Shown here one piece after another: positions 1-7,880 of a stretch of 64,000 nucleotides of DNA (position 1 is the first letter of the stretch; each line of letters opens with the position of its first letter). The position numbers and the translations under genes were made by a program. Origin of the DNA: an uncultured Clostridia bacterium. GTDB taxonomy: Bacteria; Bacillota; Clostridia; Christensenellales; CAG-138. The DNA lies in the NCBI GenBank assembly GCA_947168565.1, contig CAMVMM010000007.1, forward strand, positions 50,592 through 114,591, given 5' to 3'. The notes beneath the pieces are model-generated. The model did no database searches. It was given only the letters and a program-made list of their open reading frames with translations, and had not been told where the DNA came from.

Positions 1-235
1 GATAGCCCACCTTCGCAAGGGAAGTGAAATCTATCTGCTTCAGCCCGATAAAGCTTAAAAACGGCGTTTTGATGGTTGGAAAGATCCACGTCTGCTGCCA
101 GAAATGGAAAATGAGCACGATTATCACGCTGATCGCGCGAATGCCGTCCAGCACGTCTATATACCTGGCGTTTATGCCGTTATCCGCCGGCTTTTGCGCC
201 TGTTTTTCGCGTTTTGCAAGTAGTTTTGCCGCCAT
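1..235 (-). CDS. Acyltransferase 3 family membrane protein (N-terminal part, cut by window edge)
   Basis: The minus-strand frame from the ATG at 235 runs open to base 1, so only the first 78 or so residues are visible. After a basic, Lys/Gln-rich cytoplasmic start comes YIDVLDGIRAISVIIVLIFH, which matches the opening of acyltransferase-3 (OatA/OafA-like) integral membrane proteins: the D-G-R-A motif followed by the first membrane helix and a histidine in the FHFW segment. Such proteins transfer acetyl or other acyl groups to cell-surface polysaccharide or peptidoglycan. The substrate cannot be told from this fragment. Family assignment is fairly sure; the rest of the gene lies to the left of the window. 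Confidence 0.75.
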   Translation of the reverse strand, partial: MAAKLLAKREKQAQKPADNGINARYIDVLDGIRAISVIIVLIFHFWQQTWIFPTIKTPFLSFIGLKQIDFTSLAKVGY

Positions 236-334
236 ACTGCCTCCAATAATAGCTTATCAAGCATAATAATACCATTATTGCGGCATTTTTTCAATAGCGC
301 TTCGTGCTTTTTCGCGTTGTTTGTGCGCTGCGGC

Positions 335-592
335 TCAGTCGATGCGCTTCAGGTCGTTCAGATCCACGAGGATCACGTCGTCCCCTATCTTTTGTATTTT
401 GCAATAGGGGATCACAAGCTCCTCCGCGTTTTTTATAAGCCCAAGCATTCTCGGCGGCCCGGGCACGACTATCGAGCAGATGGTGCCGGCGCAGTCGTCC
501 AGCTCCAGATCGCAGATGTACCCAAGCCGCGCCCCGTCGCAGATATTTATTATCTCCTTGCGCTTCAGCTCCGAATAGGTGGTGTGTGCCAT
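335..592 (-). CDS. YlmC/YmxH family PRC-barrel sporulation-associated protein
   Basis: 85 residues beginning MAHTTYSELKRKEIINICDG, then a compact beta-barrel pattern with LGYICDLELDD and IPYCKIQKIGDDVILVDL. This is the pattern of the small PRC-barrel YlmC/YmxH proteins common in spore-forming Firmicutes, whose precise role is not settled. I chose the ATG at 592 because AAGGGAG lies about 7 bases upstream; an in-frame ATG 30 bases earlier (MVKKAEG) is possible but lacks a good site. It stands alone, divergent from the next gene to the right. Family call is good, function inferred only. Confidence 0.75.
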   Translation of the reverse strand: MAHTTYSELKRKEIINICDGARLGYICDLELDDCAGTICSIVVPGPPRMLGLIKNAEELVIPYCKIQKIGDDVILVDLNDLKRID

Positions 593-754
593 AATTCCGC
601 TCCCTTCTGCTTTTTTCACCATGATATGACGGCGATTCCGAAAATATGCGCGGAAGCGACAGCCTGCGTGCTTTCTTTGATCTAAACGAAAAGCGCAAGC
701 CATGCACCCTTTCCCACCGCCGCGCATAGTATGAATTGGACGGAGGGCGAAACT

Positions 755-1753
755 ATGATAAGGCTGATTGCACTTCACGGAAGGCTGAGCGGTTCGGCCG
801 TGCTCAGATCATCCGGCGGTAAAACCGAATTTATGCTTAAAACGCGGAACGCGGGCGAGATAGACGAAGGGAGCCTGAGCGCGTATCTTATCGCTCCGGC
901 GGCGGGAGGGAGCTTTCGCATGGTTCGCGCGGGCATAAAAAACGGCTCCGGCGGCGCGGAGATAGACGGCGTGCGCGGCATGGTGATCACGGGCGCAAAC
1001 GGCATAGTTTCCGAAGGCTCGAGCGGCATGAGCGAAACCGCCCTTGAGCGCGCCAAGGTGCAGCTGAGGCTCGGCCTTTCCCCAAGCGCTGCCTCCGCGG
1101 GGCAGCCGGCGGCGGAGCGCGGCGACGGGTTTATCGCCGCGTCAAGCCCCGGGGAAACGGGCAGGCAGGCGGGCCATGCGGAAAAAGGAGAGCCGTCAAG
1201 CAATCGGGAAACGGGCAGGCCGCCGGGCCATGCGGAATTGGATGAAACCGCAGGCGCAAGCGGTGCGGAAAGCGGCGCGAATGGCGGCGCAGGGGCCGCT
1301 GCCGAGGGTGGGGCGAATGTCGGCGCTTCGCCCGTCACAAGGCGCATTCTGAGCCAGGCAAAGGCGCTTTTCGGCACAGGCTATTCGGACGCGATCATTT
1401 CCGATGCGCAGCAGCCCGAAGCCGAGCCGCCGACGGCATCGCACCGTGAATTCTCCGCCCCTCCCCCGCCCTCCGCGCAGGAGCGCGCAAGGCCGCAGAT
1501 CAGGCCGTATTCCGCCGAAAACGAGGCGGTGAAGAACCCCTTCCCCGCGCTTTTTCCCAATTCAAGCTGGCGAAGGGACGCGGGCTCCCCGGCGCTTTTC
1601 GGCAAAGTGAAGCATCGCGGAAGGCTGCATGAAGTGATGGCGCTGCCGCGCGAGGGCAGGTTTCCGCCAAACGAGCTTTCGCCCTTTCCGAGCATCCGCA
1701 CGGCGAGGGCGGAGGATGGGAGGATCTATTGGCTTGGGGTCAGGCGGCTGTGA
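755..1753 (+). CDS. Hypothetical protein with Ala/Gly/Glu-rich central region
   Basis: 332 residues, not recognised. Residues 1-100 form an ordered, beta-rich domain (MIRLIALHGRLSGSAVLRSS..., then GSLSAYLIAPAAGG). Residues about 110-200 are low complexity and contain an imperfect repeat (ETGRQAGHAEKGE / ETGRPPGHAELDE). The last 60 residues are ordered again (HRGRLHEVMALPREGRF ... GRIYWLGVRRL). No signal peptide or membrane helix is evident, so it is probably cytoplasmic. The start at 755 is preceded by GGAGGG; an in-frame ATG at 731 is less likely. The frame ends with a terminator-like hairpin 33 bases after the stop, which supports a single-gene transcript. Function unknown. Confidence 0.6.
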   Translation: MIRLIALHGRLSGSAVLRSSGGKTEFMLKTRNAGEIDEGSLSAYLIAPAAGGSFRMVRAGIKNGSGGAEIDGVRGMVITGANGIVSEGSSGMSETALERAKVQLRLGLSPSAASAGQPAAERGDGFIAASSPGETGRQAGHAEKGEPSSNRETGRPPGHAELDETAGASGAESGANGGAGAAAEGGANVGASPVTRRILSQAKALFGTGYSDAIISDAQQPEAEPPTASHREFSAPPPPSAQERARPQIRPYSAENEAVKNPFPALFPNSSWRRDAGSPALFGKVKHRGRLHEVMALPREGRFPPNELSPFPSIRTARAEDGRIYWLGVRRL

Positions 1754-1785
1754 TACGGGATTTAAAAGAGTAAAGCTTTTCAAGC

Positions 1786-1812
1786 AAAAAGCGCCCCCCT
1801 TGGAGCGCTTTT
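1786..1812 (+). terminator. Terminator-like hairpin after the hypothetical gene
   Basis: AAAAAGCGC and GCGCTTTT form a stem around a short loop, with A and T runs on both sides, so it could act in either direction. A near-identical hairpin recurs at 2115-2142. Confidence 0.6.
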
Positions 1813-1850
1813 GGAGTTAAGGAACAGGAATGCCTCGGGACGCGGTTTAA

Positions 1851-1915
1851 GCCTTCCCCTCCGAGGGGAAGGTGGCTGAGGCGGCGCGGAGCGCCGCGAA
1901 GACGGATGAGGTGGC
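1851..1915 (+). repeat. Intergenic two-hairpin repeat (GGAAGGTGGC...GGATGAGGTGG type), forward copy
   Basis: In the 415-base gap between the hypothetical gene and the VWA gene. A first stem (CTTCCCCT/AGGGGAAG) is followed by GGTGGC, a second stem (GGCGGCGC/GCGCCGC) and the tail GGATGAGGTGG. I recognise this layout from repeated intergenic elements in gut Clostridia genomes. No protein frame of quality is present in the gap; the 103-residue minus frame is a product of the repeats. Confidence 0.5.
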
Positions 1916-2040
1916 ATAATTCACAAATCCCGCAGGGGATTTGAGCATATTTTGATTTACCGAATGACTTGCCGAAAAAGCTTGGCTTGATTAGCTTTTG
2001 GGAGGATAAAACAGGATAAAACGCCGTGCGCGGCCGTTTA

Positions 2041-2093
2041 GAGGTGCTCACCCACCGCCTTCGGCGGTCCCACTCTCCACATGGAGAGTGCTT
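2041..2093 (-). repeat. Second intergenic two-hairpin repeat, reverse orientation
   Basis: On the minus strand this reads stem CACTCTCC/GGAGAGTG, linker GGGA, stem CCGCC/GGCGG, tail GGGTGAGCACC. It has the same two-stem plan as the copy at 1851-1915 but different stem bases, so it is a second subtype pointing the other way. Confidence 0.45.
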
Positions 2094-2114
2094 TCGGGGC
2101 GTTTATCAGAGCGT

Positions 2115-2142
2115 AAAAAAGCGCCCCCTTGGAGCGCTTTTT
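2115..2142. terminator. Bidirectional terminator-like hairpin
   Basis: AAAAAAGCGC then CCCCTTGGA loop then GCGCTTTTT. It lies just beyond the 3' end of the minus-strand VWA gene (which ends at 2169) and is nearly the same sequence as the hairpin at 1786-1812. Confidence 0.6.
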
Positions 2143-2168
2143 CCGTTTGCAACACCTAATTTACTGCA

Positions 2169-2816
2169 TCAGTCTTTCTTTCTGTTTTCAAAATCCTCCT
2201 CGATGCTTGCCTTCCACTTTCTGCCGAGGGGCACGCTTTTGCGGACCGAGGAGATAGCCTCGCTCATCACCGAGAAATTGAGGGCGGTTCCGGCGGCGTC
2301 GCTGTGATAATTGACCGCGCGATCCTCCGCTATGCCGAAATGCTTCGCGGTTTCGATTGCGTCGATATTCGCGCCAAGGAAGATGAATTCCCAGCCCTGC
2401 GCCTTCTTTTCCTCGATAAGCTTCTTCACCCTGTCCGCGCTGTACTCGCGGCTGGCGTTCTCCATGCCGTCCGTGGTGATGATAAACATCGTGTGCTCCG
2501 GCACGTCCTCCTCGCGGATATACTTATGCACGTTTGAAATATGATGCACGGCGCCGCCGACAGCATCCAGAAGCGCGGTGCAGCCGCGAACGAAATAGTC
2601 CTTCTCGGTCATGCTCCCGATCTTGTCGATCGGCACGCGGTCGTGCAGCACTTCGCTGACGCCGTCAAACAGCACGGTGGAAACCAGCGCTTCGCCCTCC
2701 TCCTTCCTCTGCTTGGCGATCATCGAGTTGAAGCCGCCGATGGTGTCCCCCTCCAGCCCGCTCATGGAGCCGCTGCGGTCAAGGATGAATACGATCTCAG
2801 TAAGGTTCTTTTTCAT
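2169..2816 (-). CDS. VWA-domain protein
   Basis: 215 residues that consist almost wholly of one von Willebrand A domain. The metal-binding (MIDAS) motif DRSGSMSG is near the N-terminus, the conserved threonine is in the CTALLDAVGG segment, and the second acidic site is TDGMEN. No signal peptide or membrane helix is seen, so a cytoplasmic metal-dependent binding role is likely; small stand-alone VWA proteins of this kind are usually of unknown function. The start at 2816 has GGAGG 9 bases upstream; an upstream TTG in frame is less likely. It appears to be transcribed alone. Confidence 0.8.
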   Translation of the reverse strand: MKKNLTEIVFILDRSGSMSGLEGDTIGGFNSMIAKQRKEEGEALVSTVLFDGVSEVLHDRVPIDKIGSMTEKDYFVRGCTALLDAVGGAVHHISNVHKYIREEDVPEHTMFIITTDGMENASREYSADRVKKLIEEKKAQGWEFIFLGANIDAIETAKHFGIAEDRAVNYHSDAAGTALNFSVMSEAISSVRKSVPLGRKWKASIEEDFENRKKD

Positions 2817-2873
2817 GGTTTTGTCCTCCAAATTCTTATTGTATTGCGCTTTCGCCGCTTGGTGAGGTTTTTA

Positions 2874-2936
2874 GCATTACGCATTACGCTTTACGCATTC
2901 GCATTACGCTTTACGCATTCGCATTACGCTTTACGC
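2874..2936. repeat. 20-bp tandem repeat, about 3 copies
   Basis: GCATTACGCTTTACGCATTC is repeated head to tail at 2881 and 2901, with a partial third copy at 2921 and a partial copy before. It sits immediately upstream of the VWA gene, within what should be its promoter region. Confidence 0.8.
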
Positions 2937-3074
2937 TCTGCCGCATTTCTCACCCTGTGATCGCATTATACATTAGAATTCGGGAGGCGTGGTCGCTTGT
3001 GCGGCGACAAAAAAAGAAACCGAATTCGTCCGGTTTCCTTTTATTAAATTGCTCTATCGGTTTATCAACATGCT

Positions 3075-4550
3075 CTATCGGTTTTTCGCGCCGCCGGGCA
3101 GCATTTCGCCGGGCTTGCCCGCGTTTTTCTTTCCCGCATAGATCAGCGCGAAGATATAAAGCACTGTGAGCGCGCCGGAGATTATGTAGCTTACCGGCCA
3201 CGAAAGGTTGATGCCGATACGCGCGTTCAGAATATAGCTTACTACAACGAAGAAATAGAAGGTGCCGGGCACAAGCGCCATCAGATACGGCATTTTGTGC
3301 CTCATCATATACATTGTGATCATGGAAAACGCGAACACCGCCGTGGTTTCATTCACCCAGGAGCAATAGCGCCACAGCATATTGAAGCCGCTGGGGCTTG
3401 CCTTCGCAAACACGAGGATCACGGCGGCCACGGCAAATATGCACGCAGTGATGATATAGGTGCCGCGCTTATTCTTGCGGTCCACATGGAAGGTATCCGA
3501 AAGGATGAGGCGAAGCGATCTGAGCGAGGTGTCGCCCGTGGTGATTGGCAGCACTATAACGCCGACTATGGCGATAAACCCTCCCACGGGGCCGAGCATA
3601 TTCTTTGCCACTATGCCGATCACGTCGGTGGGCTGATTATGCATCATTTCGGCGGTCACAAGCCCCGCGTTCATCGCGCCCATCGCGGCGGCCGCCCAAA
3701 CCATGGCTATGAAGCCCTCAACGATCATCATATTATAGAAGGTCATCCTGCCCTCGCGCTCGTGAGTCATCGTGCGCGAGATCATGGTCGCCTGCGTGGA
3801 ATGGAAGCCCGAAAGAATGCCGCAGGAAACGGTGAGGAAGAATATTGGAATGAAGTTTTCGCCATAGATATTGGTAAAGGAGAAGCCGGAATCCCAAAGC
3901 TCATTCAGCTTATAGCCTTTGAAAAACAATCCCGCGAACACGCCCACGGCCGAGAGCAGCAGAATTCCGCCGAAAACGGGGTAGATCTTGCCGATTATCT
4001 TATCTATTGGCAGCAGGGTCGCCACGATATAATACACGAAGATCGCGGCGTAAACGATTATCATTACCACGCCGGAGGAGCTTTTGCCAAGCATCTGCGT
4101 TACAAACAGATCGCCGGGGGCGTAGATGAACACAACGCCCGCAAGCAGCATCAGCAGGCACACGAAGGCGTAATAGACAATATTCACATATTTGCCGAGA
4201 AAGCGCCTTATAAGCCCGGGCATCTGCTCTCCGCCGTGGCGAAGGGAGATCATGCCGGTCATATAGTCGTGCAGCGCGCCGCCGATCACGCAGCCTATCG
4301 GGATCGTGATAAAGGCGATAGGCCCGAAGAGAATGCCCTGGATGGGTCCGATGATGGGGCCGGAGCCGGCGATATTAAGAAGCTGGATGAGGCTGTTTTT
4401 CCATTTTTTCATCGGAACGTAGTCCACGCCGTCGTACTTTTCAACAGCGGGGGTTTTTCGATCCGTTGGCTTCATTACCCGCTCGGTGAGCTTGCCGTAG
4501 GCCGCGCCGCCGAGGATCAGTATGGCAAGACCGATCAAAAAGGTTATCAT
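3075..4550 (-). CDS. cstA: Carbon starvation protein A family transporter (CstA-like)
   Basis: 491 residues with about a dozen hydrophobic helices. Conserved CstA segments include NIAGSGPIIGPIQGILFGP near the N-terminus, IGCVIGGALHDYMTGMISLRHGG, and SCGILSGFHSTQATMISRT in the middle. Members of this family take up peptides or pyruvate at the cytoplasmic membrane during nutrient limitation; the substrate here is not known. The start is uncertain: family members begin close to MITFLIGLAILILGG, which favours the ATG at 4550, but no good ribosome site precedes it, and a GTG at 4598 in the same frame directly abuts AGAGGAG. A strong promoter lies upstream at 4628-4656. Single-gene unit. Confidence 0.85.
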   Translation of the reverse strand: MITFLIGLAILILGGAAYGKLTERVMKPTDRKTPAVEKYDGVDYVPMKKWKNSLIQLLNIAGSGPIIGPIQGILFGPIAFITIPIGCVIGGALHDYMTGMISLRHGGEQMPGLIRRFLGKYVNIVYYAFVCLLMLLAGVVFIYAPGDLFVTQMLGKSSSGVVMIIVYAAIFVYYIVATLLPIDKIIGKIYPVFGGILLLSAVGVFAGLFFKGYKLNELWDSGFSFTNIYGENFIPIFFLTVSCGILSGFHSTQATMISRTMTHEREGRMTFYNMMIVEGFIAMVWAAAAMGAMNAGLVTAEMMHNQPTDVIGIVAKNMLGPVGGFIAIVGVIVLPITTGDTSLRSLRLILSDTFHVDRKNKRGTYIITACIFAVAAVILVFAKASPSGFNMLWRYCSWVNETTAVFAFSMITMYMMRHKMPYLMALVPGTFYFFVVVSYILNARIGINLSWPVSYIISGALTVLYIFALIYAGKKNAGKPGEMLPGGAKNR

Positions 4551-4627
4551 ACTGTTTTTCGGCGCGCACTCATGCCCGAAAGCCTGCTTGCGCGCCACTC
4601 CTCTTTTCTCTTAAAATTTACTTATTA

Positions 4628-4656
4628 ATTATAGCTTATTCGTCATTTTCCGTCAA
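4628..4656 (-). promoter_or_regulatory. Sigma-A promoter for cstA
   Basis: On the minus strand TTGACG, 17 bases, TATAAT. The transcript would start near 4621, about 25-70 bases before the two candidate starts. Confidence 0.7.
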
Positions 4657-4714
4657 GATAATTTTACCCCCATGCGCATTTGAGCCGCAAAGGGGGTAAG
4701 GCTTTATTTCAGTT

Positions 4715-5263
4715 TCAGTTTACAATGGCGTCTATCACCTTGCAATACCTGTATTTTTCATCGGTATAGGTGTGGAAAACGCCGGTTACGGTGATCTCCT
4801 CGCCCGGCTCCGGCAGCTTCGCGCCCCCGTCCGCGGGCTCAAACTCTATGCCGGTGGAGCAGCAGGCGGTGGCGTCCGCTATCACGCAGGTGAAAAACAC
4901 TCTGTTGTCGCCCTCCTCATACGAAAAAGCGCCCTTCATGCGAACTATCCTGCCCTGATACTCCTCAGGCGTACTTATCATATTATACACCTCGGAGTAG
5001 ACCATCGTGGCGCTCATGGCCGTTAGGTCTATATCCACGCGATCGTAGTTTTTTTCGCTCCCGCCGTTCGCAGGCTTTGCCCCGCTCTCGGGCTTCACGG
5101 ATGCGGGCGGCGTTTGCCCCGTTTGCCCCGTACCTTCGTTTAAAACGTCGTTTACGGTTTTACCCTGACTGCTTGAGCCGGAGCCCGAAACGGGCTTTTC
5201 CCCGCAGCCTGAAAATGCGGCGAGCATCAGCGCCGCGAGCAGCACGGCAAGTGCCTTTTTCAT
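4715..5263 (-). CDS. Lipoprotein of the zinc uptake operon, OB-fold-like
   Basis: 182 residues. An N-terminal signal peptide ends in the lipobox AAFSGC, so it is anchored outside the membrane. A Ser/Gly/Pro-rich linker of about 50 residues follows, then a C-terminal beta-rich domain (EEYQGRIVRMKGAFSYEE ... FFTCVIADATACC ... GEEITVTGVFHTYTD) that reads like an OB-fold. Its ATG overlaps the stop of the permease gene by 4 bases, so translation is coupled. The C and CC residues in CVIADATACC resemble a motif I associate with the extracytoplasmic part of YcgQ/TIGR03943 proteins, which suggests metal handling. That is inference; the protein is otherwise undescribed to me. Confidence 0.75.
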   Translation of the reverse strand: MKKALAVLLAALMLAAFSGCGEKPVSGSGSSSQGKTVNDVLNEGTGQTGQTPPASVKPESGAKPANGGSEKNYDRVDIDLTAMSATMVYSEVYNMISTPEEYQGRIVRMKGAFSYEEGDNRVFFTCVIADATACCSTGIEFEPADGGAKLPEPGEEITVTGVFHTYTDEKYRYCKVIDAIVN

Positions 5264-6114
5264 GCCTTTATACCTCCTTTAACTCTTCCAATCAAGCAGA
5301 AAATAAGGAATCCAAGTATATCCACCGCCACTATCGTTGAGCCGACCGGCGTGCCGGCAAGGATCGCAGTCAAAAGGCCGATAAGGGCGCAGGTGACTGA
5401 AAACAGGGCGGAGCAGACGGTGACCGCCTTGAAATTTTTAAACACGCGCATAGCCGAAAGCGCGGGAAAGATCACGAGCGCGGAGATGAGCAGCGAGCCC
5501 ACCAGATTCATGGCAAGCACGATTATCACCGCCGTAACTATTGCAATAAGCAGGTTGTAAAGCCCCGCCCTGATGCCCGTGGCGCGCGCAAACGCTTCAT
5601 CGAAGGTGACGGAGAAGATTTTATTATAGAAAAACACAAACACAGCCGCGACCAGAACCGAGAGCGCCACGCAGAGCCAAACCTCCGCCTGCGAGAGCGT
5701 CAGTATCGAGGTGGAGCCGAAGAGAGTGGAGCAAACGTCGCCGGAGAGGTTGCTTGATTTTGAAAACAGGTTCATCAAAAGATAGCCTATCGCAAGCGCC
5801 CCCACCGAGATCATCGCCACGGCCGCATCGCCCTTTATGCGCGTATTCTGACCGGTGCGCAAAAGCAGCACCGCGCTTATTACGGTCACGGCGAGCACGA
5901 GCGGCATTTCGTTTGTGAGCCCCACCACGGCGCCAACCGCCATCGCGCCGAACGCAACGTGCGAAAGCCCGTCCCCAATGAATGAAAAGCGCTTCAGCAC
6001 GAGCGTAACGCCGAGCAGCGACGAGCAGAGCGCGATAAGCACGCCGACTATCAGCGCGTAGCGCACGAAGGGATACTGAAGATACAGCGAAAGCTTATCA
6101 AATAATTCAGCCAT
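5260..6114 (-). CDS. znuB: Zinc/manganese-type ABC transporter permease (ZnuB)
   Basis: 284 residues with 7-8 hydrophobic helices and the signature of ABC-3 family metal permeases: LVLKRFSFIGDGLSHVAFGA near residue 40, GDAAVAMISVGALAIGY, and the coupling segment DEAFARATGIRAGLYN. It forms the membrane channel for metal delivered by the ZnuA lipoprotein. The gene overlaps the end of the ATPase gene by 8 bases and the following lipoprotein by 4, so all are one operon. A GTG three codons upstream (6123) is an alternative start; GAGGGG lies just before the ATG. Zinc rather than manganese specificity is inferred from the Zur-like regulator and the His-rich ZnuA. Confidence 0.9.
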   Translation of the reverse strand: MAELFDKLSLYLQYPFVRYALIVGVLIALCSSLLGVTLVLKRFSFIGDGLSHVAFGAMAVGAVVGLTNEMPLVLAVTVISAVLLLRTGQNTRIKGDAAVAMISVGALAIGYLLMNLFSKSSNLSGDVCSTLFGSTSILTLSQAEVWLCVALSVLVAAVFVFFYNKIFSVTFDEAFARATGIRAGLYNLLIAIVTAVIIVLAMNLVGSLLISALVIFPALSAMRVFKNFKAVTVCSALFSVTCALIGLLTAILAGTPVGSTIVAVDILGFLIFCLIGRVKGGIKA

Positions 6115-6817
6115 TCCCCTCACCGCCCTTCAAAAACGACTGCGCGAACGCGCTTTGCAGGTATTCATCCTTTGTGCCGAAAAAGACCTCCCGCCCGATA
6201 TGGAGGATATGATCGGCGCAGCGGAGCGCCGCCTCGATATCGTGCGTTATCATCACGACCGTTATGCCGTCCTCGCGGTTCAGCGAGAGTATAAGCTCAT
6301 AAAGCTCATTCATCGCCTTGGGGTCGAGCCCCGCCACAGGCTCGTCGAGCAGGATCATTTTCCTTGTGGCGCAGAGCGCCCTTGCAAGCAGCACGCGCTG
6401 CTGCTGCCCGCCGGAAAGCTCGCGGTAGCAGCGCCTTGTGAGCTTCGCAAGCCCCATTTTTTCTATATTGCGCTTCGCAAGCGCCTTCTCGTCCTTATTA
6501 TAAAAGGGTCTGAGTCCTGTTCTGCCGCCGCAGCCGGACAGCACGATCTCCCAAACCGAAGCGGGAAAATCCCTCTGCACAAGCGTTTGCTGCGGCAGAT
6601 AGCCTATCTCGCTGTGCCTTAAGCCGTCCCCCGTCAGCACCTTGCCGCCAAGGGGCGCCTGAAGGCCGAGGAGGGTTTTCATAAGGGTCGTTTTTCCGGA
6701 GCCGTTCTCTCCGATTATGCAAAGATAATCGCCGGCCTTTACCGAAAAATTCAAGCCTTGCACGATCTGCTGCCCCTCGTAGCCGAGCGCAAGATCATGG
6801 CAGGTGAGCAACGCCAT
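6107..6817 (-). CDS. znuC: Zinc ABC transporter ATP-binding protein (ZnuC)
   Basis: 236 residues, a full ABC ATPase. Walker A is GENGSGKTT (about residue 37), the Q-loop is YLPQQ, the ABC signature is LSGGQQQR, Walker B is KMILLDEP, and the switch histidine is in MITHDIE. It powers uptake through the permease encoded directly downstream. The gap from the ZnuA gene is 15 bases and carries GGAGGAA-type spacing, consistent with one transcript from the promoter at 8315-8343. Confidence 0.92.
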   Translation of the reverse strand: MALLTCHDLALGYEGQQIVQGLNFSVKAGDYLCIIGENGSGKTTLMKTLLGLQAPLGGKVLTGDGLRHSEIGYLPQQTLVQRDFPASVWEIVLSGCGGRTGLRPFYNKDEKALAKRNIEKMGLAKLTRRCYRELSGGQQQRVLLARALCATRKMILLDEPVAGLDPKAMNELYELILSLNREDGITVVMITHDIEAALRCADHILHIGREVFFGTKDEYLQSAFAQSFLKGGEGNG

Positions 6818-6832
6818 TCTGGTTTTTCCTCC

Positions 6833-7879
6833 TTAATTCAGCGCGTCCTTTAAAACCGAAAGGTTCTTTTCCATAATGCTCAAATACGATGCGCCGTTTT
6901 TCACCTTCTCCATCGTGACAGACTGCATGGAGTCAAGCGTCAGTATCCGCTGATCCTTCGTGGTTGTCGCGTTCCTGATGGTTTCGGCTATTCTGCCGTC
7001 CGAGCTTTCGATCTGCATGATCGCCCTCAGGCCGAGCTCATCCGCCTTGTTTGCAAGAAAAACGATGGTTTCAAAGCTTGCCTCTGTCTCCGCGCTGCAT
7101 CCGGCAAACGCGGCGTAATAATCAAGCGCGTAATCGTCCGTAAGGTAGCGGAACGGGAACCTGTCTCCAAAAAGCAGCGTCCTTATTTTTGCGGAGGAAG
7201 CGGCGGCTTCGTATTCGCCGTCAAGCTTATTAAGCCTTTGGATATACTCTTCCGAATTTTTCCTGTATTCGGCAGCATTTTCGGGATCGATCAAGCAGAG
7301 CTTTTCGGCTATAAAGGCGCAGAACTCGGCCGCGTTGCGAAGCGAGAGCCACACGTGCTCATCGTATTCCGCCCCGCCATGCTCATGCTCATCCCCCTCA
7401 TGCTCATGCTCGTTTTCATGCTCATGCTCGTTTTCATGCTCATGCTCGTTTTCATGCTCATGCTCATGCTCATGCTCTTCCTGCATGCCCTCCTTTATTT
7501 CCTCCTGCTTCACCTTATCGCCGAGCACGTCCATAAGGTTCACCACGACCATATCCTTTTTGACCGTGCTTTTCAGCGCCTCCCGCACCCAGCTATCGGA
7601 TTCGCCGCCCGTGTAAATCAACATATCGCAGGAGGAGATTTTGACGATATCCTCCGCCGACGGCTGAAAGCTGTGCAGATCCACGCCGCTGTCAAGAAGC
7701 AGGGTGATATCCGCATTCTCCGCGCGGCTGCCCAATATATTTTTGACCCAATCGTATTGCGGAAAAACGGTGACAACGATGCTGAGCCCGCCGTTCTGTT
7801 TTGTGCCGTTCGTGCCGCATGCCGCCGGTACCGATGAAACCAGCAGCAGGCAGAGAAGTGTGGTAAAAAATCTTTTCAT
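6833..7879 (-). CDS. znuA: Zinc-binding lipoprotein of ABC transporter (ZnuA)
   Basis: 348 residues. Signal peptide with lipobox SSVPAAC, then the cluster A-1/SBP_bac_9 fold: VVTVFPQYDWVKNILG, the metal-ligand segment DLHSFQPSAEDI, a flexible acidic-histidine loop (residues about 145-180, repeats of EHEHEN), EHVWLSLRNA, and a C-terminal lobe with SFETIVFLANKADELG. The His/Glu loop is the usual zinc-collecting loop of ZnuA proteins and is encoded by a short tandem repeat (near 7381-7480), so its length is likely variable. It starts one base after the zur stop; AGGAAAGG lies within the end of zur. Substrate: Zn2+ (inferred). Confidence 0.92.
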   Translation of the reverse strand: MKRFFTTLLCLLLVSSVPAACGTNGTKQNGGLSIVVTVFPQYDWVKNILGSRAENADITLLLDSGVDLHSFQPSAEDIVKISSCDMLIYTGGESDSWVREALKSTVKKDMVVVNLMDVLGDKVKQEEIKEGMQEEHEHEHEHENEHEHENEHEHENEHEHEGDEHEHGGAEYDEHVWLSLRNAAEFCAFIAEKLCLIDPENAAEYRKNSEEYIQRLNKLDGEYEAAASSAKIRTLLFGDRFPFRYLTDDYALDYYAAFAGCSAETEASFETIVFLANKADELGLRAIMQIESSDGRIAETIRNATTTKDQRILTLDSMQSVTMEKVKNGASYLSIMEKNLSVLKDALN

Positions 7880-7880
7880 A

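Noticed and set aside
1740-2051. 103-residue minus-strand open frame
   Set aside because: It is made of the intergenic repeats and the terminator hairpin, has no ribosome site and no protein-like pattern.
3297-4628. 443-residue plus-strand open frame
   Set aside because: Antisense shadow of cstA; its His/Gly-rich composition has no domain pattern.
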